DNA of 18,755 nucleotides from Bordetella parapertussis (GCA_945888535.1 CAMDAN010000043.1:1-18755); one strand, 5' to 3'; positions 10,821 to 17,958 are shown, numbered from the stretch's first letter. Notes: generated from the letters alone by a model not told the origin. Translations and numbers: made by a program.

Positions 10821-11117
10821 ATGGAAAAACGAACTCCACACTGTAAATTGGCGTTCGTTAAGTCCTTGGTGGCAGTTGGGAAAGTACGTGCGACCCGTGC
10901 GGCGATGCTGGGAGCCACAGAGATGGGTTTTGAACTCCCTGACATGTTGGCAGCGATCGTGGCGCTTACTCCGGCTGATTTCTACAAAAGTATGACGACC
11001 CATGCTGACACCACCATCTGGCAAGACGTCTATCGGCCGAGCACACAGTTAGGTAATGTGTATCTTAAATTAACGGTCATAGAAGACGTGCTAATCGTAT
11101 CTTTTAAGGAGTTATGA
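10821..11117 (+). CDS. mqsR: MqsR-type mRNA interferase toxin
   Basis: This 98-residue RelE-like endoribonuclease is the toxin of a type II (or MqsA-repressed) pair; E. coli MqsR cleaves mRNA at GCU sites. Length equals E. coli MqsR, and many segments match it from memory, including MEKRTPH, DFYKSMTT, TIWQDVYRP and DVLIVSFKE. The residues implicated in catalysis, Lys56, Gln68 and Tyr81, fall at the same numbers. The toxin comes before the antitoxin, the usual reversed order of this family. No Shine-Dalgarno is obvious before the ATG; with the -10 at 10809-10814 the mRNA could start at or next to the ATG and be leaderless. It overlaps the antitoxin region by the ATGA at 11114. Confidence 0.95.
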   Translation: MEKRTPHCKLAFVKSLVAVGKVRATRAAMLGATEMGFELPDMLAAIVALTPADFYKSMTTHADTTIWQDVYRPSTQLGNVYLKLTVIEDVLIVSFKEL

Positions 11118-11119
11118 AT

Positions 11120-11521
11120 ATGAAATGTCCAGTTTGTGGCGCAACGGAACTTGAACACGGTACACGTGACCTGCCCTATACCTACAAAGGTGAAACCACC
11201 GTCATTCCATTGGTGACAGCAGACTTTTGCTCTGCATGCGATGAGTCCATTACCGACCTAGCAGAAACCGATCGCGTCATGCGAGAGATGCAGGCATTTA
11301 ATAAGCAGGTCAATGCGGCTATTGTTGATCCTGAGTTCATCATCAGCGTTCGCAAGAAACTTGCTTTAGGTCAGCGCGAAGCTGCTGAAATTTTCGGCGG
11401 TGGCATCAATGCTTTTTCACGTTATGAAAATGGAAAGACTAAACCTCCTTTGGCCTTGGTAAAGCTACTTAAAGTGCTTGATCGCCACCCTGACTTGCTT
11501 AACGAGGTCAAAGCAGCCTAA
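11120..11521 (+). CDS. mqsA: MqsA-type antitoxin and autorepressor
   Basis: This 133-residue protein binds MqsR through an N-terminal zinc domain and DNA through a C-terminal helix-turn-helix. With ATG 11120 as start, the zinc ligands are Cys3, Cys6, Cys37 and Cys40, and the DNA-contacting residues are Asn97 and Arg101 (INAFSRYE). These are the same numbers as in E. coli MqsA. AAGGAG at 11106-11111 is 8 bases upstream of this ATG. The ATG at 11114 overlaps the mqsR stop but lies only 2 bases from the ribosome-binding site, so I reject it as the main start. The operator at 10797-10809 fits autoregulation. Confidence 0.95.
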   Translation: MKCPVCGATELEHGTRDLPYTYKGETTVIPLVTADFCSACDESITDLAETDRVMREMQAFNKQVNAAIVDPEFIISVRKKLALGQREAAEIFGGGINAFSRYENGKTKPPLALVKLLKVLDRHPDLLNEVKAA

Positions 11522-11548
11522 TCTTTTGGGGGTTAGTGGAAATAGTGC

Positions 11549-11572
11549 AAAATAGCACGGTCGTACTATTTT
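11549..11572. promoter_or_regulatory. Near-palindromic operator upstream of the first TetR gene
   Basis: The half-sites AAAATAGCACGG (11549-11560) and TCGTACTATTTT (11561-11572) match as inverted repeats at 10 of 12 positions. A looser pair of arms extends outward (GTGGAAATAG at 11536 and CTATTTTCAC at 11566). A -10-like TACTAT at 11564-11569 lies within the right half. The site ends 18 bases before the TetR start, fitting autorepression. No second copy was seen before the acyl-CoA dehydrogenase. Confidence 0.65.
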
Positions 11573-11590
11573 CACCATTTCACCCGTTCC

Positions 11591-12262
11591 ATGCCTTCTT
11601 CCGTTTTAGACGCTGCTATCGCTGAATCCGCCTTCGAGCGCAAGCCTGCGCTGCGTGTATTGCAAAAAGGGCAGCAAACCAAGCAAGCCATTGTGCAAGC
11701 AGCCGTCACCTTGGGAACGCAAGTGGGACTTGAAGGTTTGAGTATTGGTGCATTGGCAGAGCGTATGCACATGAGCAAGTCCGGGGTGTTTGCCCATTTT
11801 GGATCCCGTGAAGAGTTGCAGATTTCGGTGATTCACGAATACTTTGCTACCTTTGAGCAAGAGATTTTTTACCCCGCTATGCAAACACCTCGGGGCCTAC
11901 CGCGATTACGTGCCTTGTTTGACAACTGGATGAAGCGCGTCGCGGTCGAATTGCAGTCGGGTTGTATTTTTATCAGTGGCGCAGTGGAGTTTGATGACCG
12001 AACTGGGCCCGTGCGCGATGCGCTCGCTGATTCCGTTCAAACCTGGCTGAGTGCTTTGTACCGCGCTGTGGTATTGGCCAAAGGCTGTGGCCATTTGGTC
12101 GCCGATGCCGACGAGCAGCAAATTGCTTTTGAGATTCATGCACTGATTTTGGCGTTGCATTACGAAGCCCGCTTTTTGCAAAAACCCGGCTCCTTAGCCC
12201 GAGCTAACCGCGGCTTTGACGACATCTTGGCCCGCTACGGTACGCAAGTCGCTATTGCCTAA
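11591..12262 (+). CDS. TetR/AcrR family transcriptional regulator (fatty-acid/acyl-CoA cluster)
   Basis: This 223-residue protein has a TetR DNA-binding domain at about 28-78, with the helix-turn-helix LSIGALAERMHMSKSGVFAHFGSR region (50-73), and a helical C-terminal ligand-binding and dimerisation domain. A 20-odd residue N-terminal extension precedes it. It lies directly upstream of an acyl-CoA dehydrogenase, so an acyl-CoA or fatty acid ligand is plausible. A strong near-palindrome lies just upstream (11549-11572). It could correspond functionally to the betaproteobacterial FadP regulators, but I cannot confirm this from sequence alone. No clear Shine-Dalgarno is seen before the ATG. Confidence 0.88.
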   Translation: MPSSVLDAAIAESAFERKPALRVLQKGQQTKQAIVQAAVTLGTQVGLEGLSIGALAERMHMSKSGVFAHFGSREELQISVIHEYFATFEQEIFYPAMQTPRGLPRLRALFDNWMKRVAVELQSGCIFISGAVEFDDRTGPVRDALADSVQTWLSALYRAVVLAKGCGHLVADADEQQIAFEIHALILALHYEARFLQKPGSLARANRGFDDILARYGTQVAIA

Positions 12263-12300
12263 TTTTTCACTTTCGATTTAAACCTTCCAGGAGTTTCCCC

Positions 12301-14097
12301 ATGCCAAGCTATACCCCACCACTGCGTGACATGCAATTCGTGATGCACGAATTACTGCACATTACCGACACCCTCAAAACCATTCCTACACATGCGGATA
12401 TGGATGCGGAAACGATCAACGCGGTGCTTGAAGAAGGGGGCAAGTTTGCCTCCGAGGTTTTGTTTCCACTTAACATCAGTGGCGACGCAGAGGGTTGCCA
12501 ACTCGATGTCAAAACCCATGCGGTGACTACGCCCAAAGGATTCAAAGAAGCCTACGCGCAGTATGTGGAAGGCGGCTGGGCGGCGCTGGGGTGCGACCCC
12601 GCGTTTGGTGGGCAGGGTTTGCCTTTGGTTGTGAACCAAATGTTTTACGAGATGCTCAACAGCGCCAACCAGGCATGGACAATGTACCCCGGCTTGACCC
12701 ACGGGGCCTACGCATCCTTAGCTACGCATGGAACCGATTCGCAAAAAACGACCTACCTTCACAAAATGACCAGTGGCCAGTGGACAGGGACGATGTGTTT
12801 AACCGAGCCCCATTGCGGGACCGACCTCGGTTTGATGCGAACCAAAGCCGAACCCCAAGCCGATGGCACCTATCGGATTACGGGCAATAAGATCTTTATC
12901 AGCGCGGGCGAACACGATATGAGTGAGAACATCATTCACTTGGTGTTGGCACGCCTACCCGATGCGCCCCCCGGAATCAAGGGCGTGAGTTTGTTTATTG
13001 TTCCGAAGTTCTTGGTGGGCGCTGACGGCGCTTTGGGCGAGCGCAATGGTATTTACTGTGGTGGCCTCGAACACAAGATGGGAATCAAAGGCAGCGCAAC
13101 CTGCCAGATGGTTTTAGACGCCGCCGTTGGCACCATGGTGGGTGCGCCTAATAAAGGCATGAACGGCATGTTTGTGATGATGAACGCTGCGCGTCTTGGG
13201 GTAGGAAACCAGTCACTCGGGCTGACGGAAGTTGCCTACCAAAACGCCTTGGTGTATGCCAAAGACCGGATTCAAATGCGCTCGCTCTCTGGAACCAAAG
13301 CCAAAGACAAAGCGGCCGACCCGATCATTGTGCATCCCGATGTTCGCAAGATGTTGCTCACAGCCAAGGCCTACGCCGAGGGGGGCAGAGCCTTGCAGGC
13401 CTATTGCGCCATGCTGCTCGAAGAAGAACATAACCACCCCGATGAAAAAGTGCGCACTGATGCGGGCGAAATGCTGGCGATGCTCACGCCGATTGTCAAA
13501 GCGTTTATTACCGATAACGGTTGGACCTCTACCTCCATGTGCATGCAGGTCTTTGGTGGCCACGGTTATGTGAAGGAATGGGGGATGGAGCAGTATGTGC
13601 GGGATGCGCGTATCAATATGATTTACGAAGGCACCAATACGATTCAGTCGCTCGACCTTTTAGGGCGCAAAATTTTGGGCAATAACGGCGCGACACTCAA
13701 GCGTTTTGGAAAGCTGATTGTGAAATTGGTTCAAGAAGAAGCCGGCAATGAGAAGATGGCTGAATTTATTGAACCCATCGCTAAATTAGGCGAACAGATG
13801 ACAAAGTTCACAACTGAGATTGGCATGAAAGGGTTCCAAAACCCTGACGAAGTCGGCGCGGCGGCGGTGGACTATTTGCGCGTTGCTGGCCATATGGTCT
13901 TCGGTTACTTTTGGGCCCGCATGGCACAAGTGGCTTTGCGTGAAATCGCAGCGGGCAATACCGATGCGTTTTACTTGGCCAAGGTGCAAACAGCGCGCTT
14001 TTACTTCGCTAAGCTGTTGCCTGAAACAGCGATGTTGATGCGAACGGCTAGTGCTGGTTCAGACGTTCTCATGGACACCGAAGCCGCCTTAGCCTAA
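12301..14097 (+). CDS. Acyl-CoA dehydrogenase, DmdC-like, with C-terminal extension
   Basis: This 598-residue FAD enzyme oxidises an acyl-CoA to the 2-enoyl-CoA. It belongs to the ~600-residue group often annotated as 3-methylmercaptopropionyl-CoA dehydrogenase (DmdC) or as FadE-like with the PF12806 C-terminal domain. The middle-domain motif MCLTEPHCGTDLG (162-174), the substrate-domain GHGYVKEWGMEQYVRDAR and the catalytic Glu443 in IYEGTNTIQ are visible. AGGAG at 12289-12293 sits 7 bases before the ATG. It follows the TetR gene by 38 bases and leads a catabolic run. The substrate is unknown; chain length or a sulphur-containing substrate cannot be read from sequence. True DMSP demethylation needs dmdA and dmdB, which are absent here. 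Confidence 0.92.
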   Translation: MPSYTPPLRDMQFVMHELLHITDTLKTIPTHADMDAETINAVLEEGGKFASEVLFPLNISGDAEGCQLDVKTHAVTTPKGFKEAYAQYVEGGWAALGCDPAFGGQGLPLVVNQMFYEMLNSANQAWTMYPGLTHGAYASLATHGTDSQKTTYLHKMTSGQWTGTMCLTEPHCGTDLGLMRTKAEPQADGTYRITGNKIFISAGEHDMSENIIHLVLARLPDAPPGIKGVSLFIVPKFLVGADGALGERNGIYCGGLEHKMGIKGSATCQMVLDAAVGTMVGAPNKGMNGMFVMMNAARLGVGNQSLGLTEVAYQNALVYAKDRIQMRSLSGTKAKDKAADPIIVHPDVRKMLLTAKAYAEGGRALQAYCAMLLEEEHNHPDEKVRTDAGEMLAMLTPIVKAFITDNGWTSTSMCMQVFGGHGYVKEWGMEQYVRDARINMIYEGTNTIQSLDLLGRKILGNNGATLKRFGKLIVKLVQEEAGNEKMAEFIEPIAKLGEQMTKFTTEIGMKGFQNPDEVGAAAVDYLRVAGHMVFGYFWARMAQVALREIAAGNTDAFYLAKVQTARFYFAKLLPETAMLMRTASAGSDVLMDTEAALA

Positions 14098-14138
14098 ACC
14101 CGTATTCCCCTTTACCTTTTTAACTAGGAGACCCAGCC

Positions 14139-14582
14139 ATGAAAAAATTTCTTTTGACTGCAGTGTGTGTAACCACAGGCGCCCTGTCGTATGCACAGAT
14201 GACGCCCTTGGGCCTTTGGAATAGCATCGACGATGCAACCAATAAACCTAAAGCTGAAATCCGGATTGTGCTAAATGCCAGTGGCGGTCTTTCCGGCGTG
14301 GTGGAGAAAGCGCTTGATCCCAAACCTGGCGCTGAGCCTAATTGCGTCGATTGCACCGATGACCGGAAAGGAAAACCAAAAGTCGGAATGGAAATCATCC
14401 GTGGTGGCGTTAAAAAAGAGGGCAAAGACGTTTGGGAAGATGGCAAGATTTTGGATCCTGAAAATGGAAAAAATTACAGCTTGCGTTTGACTCCCATCGA
14501 TGGCGGAAAGAAACTTGAAGTGCGTGGCTACATGGGTACGCCATTGCTAGGCCGAACCCAGACCTGGGTTCGCGTTCAGTAA
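14139..14582 (+). CDS. Exported DUF2147 protein
   Basis: This 147-residue protein has a signal peptide (basic MKK, hydrophobic core, SYA cleavage site before Gln20), so it is probably periplasmic. The mature part is a DUF2147 (PF09917) beta-rich domain, starting with GLWNSIDD and ending GRTQTWVRV. Cys69 and Cys72 (CVDC) could form a disulphide. AGGAG at 14126-14130 is 8 bases before the ATG. The function of the family is not known. It sits between the acyl-CoA dehydrogenase and thioesterase genes, which suggests co-transcription, but an acyl-CoA role for a periplasmic protein is not obvious. Confidence 0.88.
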   Translation: MKKFLLTAVCVTTGALSYAQMTPLGLWNSIDDATNKPKAEIRIVLNASGGLSGVVEKALDPKPGAEPNCVDCTDDRKGKPKVGMEIIRGGVKKEGKDVWEDGKILDPENGKNYSLRLTPIDGGKKLEVRGYMGTPLLGRTQTWVRVQ

Positions 14583-14588
14583 TTCGTA

Positions 14589-15443
14589 ATGACGCCGATC
14601 GCAGACCAAACCCACCCTTTTGATGCAGCATTAGCGCTAACGCGCCAAGACGCGTGCCGTTACCTTGGTAGCACACATCCGGCCTGGGCCAATATGGTCG
14701 GCCCGTTTGGTGGAATCACGGCGGCCACGGTAACGCAGGCGATTTTGGATCACTCCGAATGCCTGGGGGAGCCGGTTTCACTGACCGTGAATTTTGCGGC
14801 GGCGATTGCCAACGGCCCTTTTGAGTTGAACCTGCGCATTGCCCGCACCAACCGTTCAACCCAGCATTGGGTGTTTGAAATCCTTCAAACCCAAAAAGAT
14901 GGCAGTGTGGAGTCGGTGTTCACTGGAACTGCGATGACGGCGGCGCGGCGGGAGACGTGGAGTGCCAATGATTTACCGATGCCTAAAGCGCCACCCCCAG
15001 AAACCCTCGAAGCTGCCAACATTCCGCAAGGAGTGGAATGGTTAACGAGGTTTGATATGCGCGGTGTGGCGGGTGGCTTGCCGCAAACGTGGGACGGCGC
15101 AGAGAGTACCTTGTCATCAGCTGAAGCCAGTCTGACTAAGCTGTGGGTCCGGGACCGCGCGGGGCGAGCCATTGACTTTGCCGCACTCACAGCTTTTGCG
15201 GATATCTTTTACCCACGCGTGTGGGTGCGTCGGGCTAAATGGGTACCCGCAGGAACCGTGTCGATGACGGTGTACTTTCACGCTAATAGCGCGCAGTTAT
15301 CTGACGTGGGTTCGGGTTTTGTTTTAGCCCAAGCCCGCGGACAGGTCTTTCGCAACGGATTTTTTGACCAAAGTGGTTGCTTGTGGAGTGAAGCGGGCGT
15401 CTTGCTCGCAACGACCCACCAATTGGTCTATTACAAAGAATAA
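14589..15443 (+). CDS. TesB-like acyl-CoA thioesterase family protein
   Basis: This 284-residue protein has a double hotdog layout (4HBT_3/TesB-like) and probably hydrolyses acyl-CoA to the free acid and CoA. The first hotdog has GPFGGITAATVTQAIL and the LTVNFAAAI strand. The second has DFAALTAFADIFYPRVW and ends with the typical DQSGCLWSEAGVLLATTHQ stretch. The start is 6 bases after the DUF2147 stop, with no strong ribosome-binding site, so translational coupling is possible. It may recycle CoA or release dead-end acyl-CoAs in this pathway. Substrate unknown. Confidence 0.86.
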   Translation: MTPIADQTHPFDAALALTRQDACRYLGSTHPAWANMVGPFGGITAATVTQAILDHSECLGEPVSLTVNFAAAIANGPFELNLRIARTNRSTQHWVFEILQTQKDGSVESVFTGTAMTAARRETWSANDLPMPKAPPPETLEAANIPQGVEWLTRFDMRGVAGGLPQTWDGAESTLSSAEASLTKLWVRDRAGRAIDFAALTAFADIFYPRVWVRRAKWVPAGTVSMTVYFHANSAQLSDVGSGFVLAQARGQVFRNGFFDQSGCLWSEAGVLLATTHQLVYYKE

Positions 15444-15460
15444 ATTTTTAAGGATTTGCG

Positions 15461-16225
15461 ATGCAAGACGTACTGATAAACATTGCCGATGGCGTGATGA
15501 CTCTCACGCTCAATCGCGTTGAGAAAAAAAACTCCTTCACTCAAGCCATGTACAGCACTTGTGCGGATGCTTTATTGCAAGCCAGCATGGATGCCGCGGT
15601 ACACGTGGTGGTGATTCAAGGCCACGCTACCGTATTTAGCGCAGGCAATGACATTGGTGATTTTTTAGCTAAACCACCCAGGGGAGAAGACGCACCGGTG
15701 TTTCGCTTTATGCGCGGCTTGGTCACTTTCCCAAAACCGCTAGTGGCCGCAGTGTGCGGGCCTGCAGTTGGCATCGGCACCACGCTGTTGTTTCACTGCG
15801 ATTTGGTTTACGCCGGCGACAACGCCGCTTTCTCTATGCCTTTTGTGAATTTGGGACTGTGCGCCGAAGCGGGCTCCAGCCTCTTGGCCCCTCAGCTCTT
15901 GGGTTACCACCGCGCTGCGGAAGCCTTGCTCTTAGGCGAACCCTTTATGGCCGAAGCGGCATTGGAGGTGGGATTGGTGAACCGTATCGTTCCTCCTAAT
16001 GAGGCTAACGCCGTAGCCCATGCCCAAGCCCTGAAACTGGCAGCCAAACCCCTGCCGTCCCTCATTGAGACCAAACGCTTGATGAAAAAAGGGCAGACCG
16101 AGCAACTGTTGGCGCAAATCAGCGAAGAAGCTCAAAGCTTTGGACGCCTCTTGCAAGCGCCACATGCCACGGAAGCCTTTACCGCGTTTATGGAAAAACG
16201 CAAGCCCGACTTCTCCAAGATTTAG
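15461..16225 (+). CDS. Enoyl-CoA hydratase/isomerase (crotonase family)
   Basis: This 254-residue crotonase-fold protein has the oxyanion-hole motifs FSAGNDIGDF (59-68) and CGPAVGIGTT (99-108). The catalytic region reads VNLGLCAEAGSS, with Glu136. The second glutamate of classical hydratases is not at its usual place. A single Glu in an AEAGSS context, like PEGCSS of ECI2, points to delta3,delta2-enoyl-CoA isomerase at least as much as to a hydratase. AAGGA at 15450-15454 is 6 bases before the ATG. It is the last gene of the run that begins at 12301. The isomerase suggestion is inference from the motif. Confidence 0.88.
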   Translation: MQDVLINIADGVMTLTLNRVEKKNSFTQAMYSTCADALLQASMDAAVHVVVIQGHATVFSAGNDIGDFLAKPPRGEDAPVFRFMRGLVTFPKPLVAAVCGPAVGIGTTLLFHCDLVYAGDNAAFSMPFVNLGLCAEAGSSLLAPQLLGYHRAAEALLLGEPFMAEAALEVGLVNRIVPPNEANAVAHAQALKLAAKPLPSLIETKRLMKKGQTEQLLAQISEEAQSFGRLLQAPHATEAFTAFMEKRKPDFSKI

Positions 16226-16247
16226 CTCGCAACTTAAAAATAAGCTT

Positions 16248-16279
16248 TTGTTATCTATGCATAGTGGCTAAGATATTCT
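16248..16279 (+). promoter_or_regulatory. Promoter with 10-bp palindrome for the MNT/HepT pair
   Basis: CTATGCATAG (16255-16264) is a perfect palindrome. It lies between a -35-like TTGTTA (16248-16253) and -10-like sequences (TAAGAT at 16269-16274 or TATTCT at 16274-16279). An operator in the spacer would fit autorepression of the toxin-antitoxin pair. Neither promoter box spacing is ideal. Confidence 0.45.
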
Positions 16280-16303
16280 ATTGTTGAAAATTTGAGGCTC
16301 AGC

Positions 16304-16645
16304 ATGCAAACAGTTATTCGCGAAAGAAACTCCCGCCTAGATCGACTGTTGGATAGTCGCGCCTTAGAAAAATTGGTATCGGTGACGCCTCAAGTGGATC
16401 TCGCACTATGGCAATTGCGAAAAGCTGGTGTTCAGGTAGATGTGGTTGGTTCGATGGCGCGAGGTGAGTTTAGATCGCATTCTGATGTTGATTTTCTTGT
16501 GAGCGAAAGAGGACCCTTGAGCGAAGTCGAGGTCTTTGATCTCATTGCTCAAAATGTAAAAGCGACTCCGTTTGATATTGTGTTTGCAGAGCAGCTAAGT
16601 ATGCAATCGCAGAAACTAATGCGTGATGATTCCCAGCCGAGATAA
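16304..16645 (+). CDS. MntA-like minimal nucleotidyltransferase antitoxin
   Basis: This 113-residue protein carries a complete MNT active site. The GSX10DXD motif runs from Gly49-Ser50 to Asp61 and Asp63 (GSMARGEFRSHSDVDFLV region), and a third acid is Asp91 in TPFDIVF. In MNT/HEPN pairs the MNT protein neutralises the toxin by adding AMP to a Tyr near the HEPN catalytic motif. I chose ATG 16304 because TGAGG at 16293-16297 sits 6 bases upstream; an in-frame TTG at 16292 overlaps that site. The toxin gene follows after 2 bases. The pair sits between the enoyl-CoA hydratase and the second TetR gene, an insertion into a catabolic region. Confidence 0.88.
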   Translation: MQTVIRERNSRLDRLLDSRALEKLVSVTPQVDLALWQLRKAGVQVDVVGSMARGEFRSHSDVDFLVSERGPLSEVEVFDLIAQNVKATPFDIVFAEQLSMQSQKLMRDDSQPR

Positions 16646-16647
16646 GT

Positions 16648-17166
16648 ATGTCTAAACACCCTATTTTTTTGATTGTTCAGGCAAAAATCGCGGAGGTAAA
16701 AAAAGCTTTGGCGCACATGGATAAAAATGACGCTCACCAAAAGTCTTTGGCAAAAACAAATCCAAGTCTCTATTCAATGGAAGTTCACGCTGAAAGCATG
16801 GCTACCAATGTTCAGGGAATTTATACCCATTTCGAATCGATTCTCAAGTCACTGGCCAATACGATAGACGGATTTGTGCCTTTGGGCGATGCGTCGCACC
16901 GCGACTTGTTGCTTCAAGTTTCAGTCGCAGGGGAAAATAGGGGCGCAATGATTGGAAAAGATGCCTTTGCGGGATTGTCGCAATTATTGAAATTCCGTCA
17001 TGCAGTACGCAATAACTATGCAAATGAATTGCGCGCGCAAGACGTTTTCGATAATGTCGTCGCGCTGAATCAAATAGCACCCGATTTTTTCTCCGATTTG
17101 GATGCATTCATTGCGTCCTTTGAAAACAAACCGGGCTTGGACTCGAAAAATAGCAATTTGATTTAG
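16648..17166 (+). CDS. HepT-like HEPN toxin with a variant RX4N motif
   Basis: This 172-residue all-helical protein follows the MNT gene by 2 bases, so the two are almost certainly one unit. It is a HepT-like HEPN candidate ribonuclease. The helix SQLLKFRHAVRNNYANEL (111-128) matches the HEPN active-site region. The canonical pattern is RX4HXY; here Arg117, four residues, then Asn122 where His is expected, and Tyr124 where the AMPylated Tyr would be. Asn at this position may occur in relatives, so loss of RNase activity is not certain. The identification depends partly on the MNT neighbour. The protein is longer than classical HepT (about 130-140 residues), with extra sequence before and after the motif. 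Confidence 0.78.
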   Translation: MSKHPIFLIVQAKIAEVKKALAHMDKNDAHQKSLAKTNPSLYSMEVHAESMATNVQGIYTHFESILKSLANTIDGFVPLGDASHRDLLLQVSVAGENRGAMIGKDAFAGLSQLLKFRHAVRNNYANELRAQDVFDNVVALNQIAPDFFSDLDAFIASFENKPGLDSKNSNLI

Positions 17167-17174
17167 CTGTTAAG

Positions 17175-17206
17175 TATTTTTACCAAGCGAACGCTTGCTA
17201 AAAATA
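17175..17206. promoter_or_regulatory. 32-bp near-palindromic operator upstream of the second TetR gene
   Basis: The arms TATTTTTACCAAGCG (17175-17189) and CGCTTGCTAAAAATA (17192-17206) match as inverted repeats at 14 of 15 positions around a central AA. A -35-like TTGCTA (17196-17201) overlaps the right arm, and a TATGGT (17218-17223) lies 16 bases further. The site is 23 bases before the TetR start, a classical autorepression layout. The sequence differs from the operator at 11549. Confidence 0.72.
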
Positions 17207-17229
17207 GCGGGTTTTGGTATGGTGTATCC

Positions 17230-17922
17230 ATGCCTGTTTCGCAACCTACATCCATCCAACGATCGCCAACCCCCGTTGCGCTCGTCAGCGCAGAGGCGAA
17301 ACGACCTCGAGGGCGTCCGCGCAAAACTGCCGAAGACCGCGATGACGGCAACCGCAGAGCTGCGTTGCTACAAGCTGCGGCGGCGCTTTTTAGGCGCAAG
17401 GGCTTTGCGGCAACCACGACCCGTGATATTGCCGCCGCCGCGGGTATGCAAAGCGGCTCTCCTTTTTACCATTTCAAAAGCAAAGACGCCTTGTTGTTTG
17501 CTGTGATGGAAGAGGGGATGACCTCGGCTTTGGCTCGCCAGCACACGACCTTGGCACTCTCACGAGAGGCAAACCCACTCGCTCAGCTACGGGGTTTGGT
17601 ACATACGCACTTTCTCGTTTTGCTCGGGCCCGAGAGCGACTTTATCCCGGTGATGTTGTACGAGTCGCGTTCGCTCAACTCTGCGCAGCGTGAAAAGTTA
17701 TCGGCTTTACAAAGCCAGTATGAGAATTTATGGGTGCCAGTTTTAAAGGCGTTGCATGCCAGCGGCCAATTGCGTGCGCCCGTGGTCTTAGCGCGGCTTC
17801 TTATTTTGGGGGCGCTGAATTGGTCGGTGCAGTGGTTTGACCCTCATAAAAAAGCGTCGGTTGAAGACTTAACCGAGGCGGCATTGGCTTTGTTTGTGGG
17901 TGGTTCTTTGACCACGGCTTAA
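17230..17922 (+). CDS. TetR/AcrR family transcriptional regulator with AT-hook-like N-terminus
   Basis: This 230-residue protein has a TetR helix-turn-helix at about 44-88, including TTRDIAAAAGMQSGSPFYHFKSKDALL. The basic N-terminal extension contains RPRGRPRK (25-32), which resembles an AT-hook, and could strengthen binding to the AT-rich flanks of the operator upstream. The C-terminal domain is the usual helical ligand-binding part. No clear Shine-Dalgarno precedes ATG 17230; the possible -10 at 17218-17223 would put the transcript start near the ATG. It precedes an SDR gene by 36 bases and probably controls it. A lipid or acyl-CoA ligand is likely by context only. Confidence 0.88.
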   Translation: MPVSQPTSIQRSPTPVALVSAEAKRPRGRPRKTAEDRDDGNRRAALLQAAAALFRRKGFAATTTRDIAAAAGMQSGSPFYHFKSKDALLFAVMEEGMTSALARQHTTLALSREANPLAQLRGLVHTHFLVLLGPESDFIPVMLYESRSLNSAQREKLSALQSQYENLWVPVLKALHASGQLRAPVVLARLLILGALNWSVQWFDPHKKASVEDLTEAALALFVGGSLTTA

Positions 17923-17958
17923 TTTTTCTATCGTCTATTTTCATCGGCAGGAGTTTTC

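Noticed and set aside
11114..11119. ATG 11114 as the mqsA start
   Set aside because: It is only 2 bases from AAGGAG; the ATG at 11120 has proper spacing and gives exact E. coli residue numbering.
12495..12890. A long + strand ORF in another frame inside the acyl-CoA dehydrogenase
   Set aside because: It lies wholly within a well-conserved gene, has no domain-like sequence, and is an overlapping-frame shadow.
12301..14097. DMSP demethylation pathway (dmdC)
   Set aside because: Only the dehydrogenase resembles DmdC; dmdA, dmdB and dmdD are not seen, and this family is broadly used for other acyl-CoAs.
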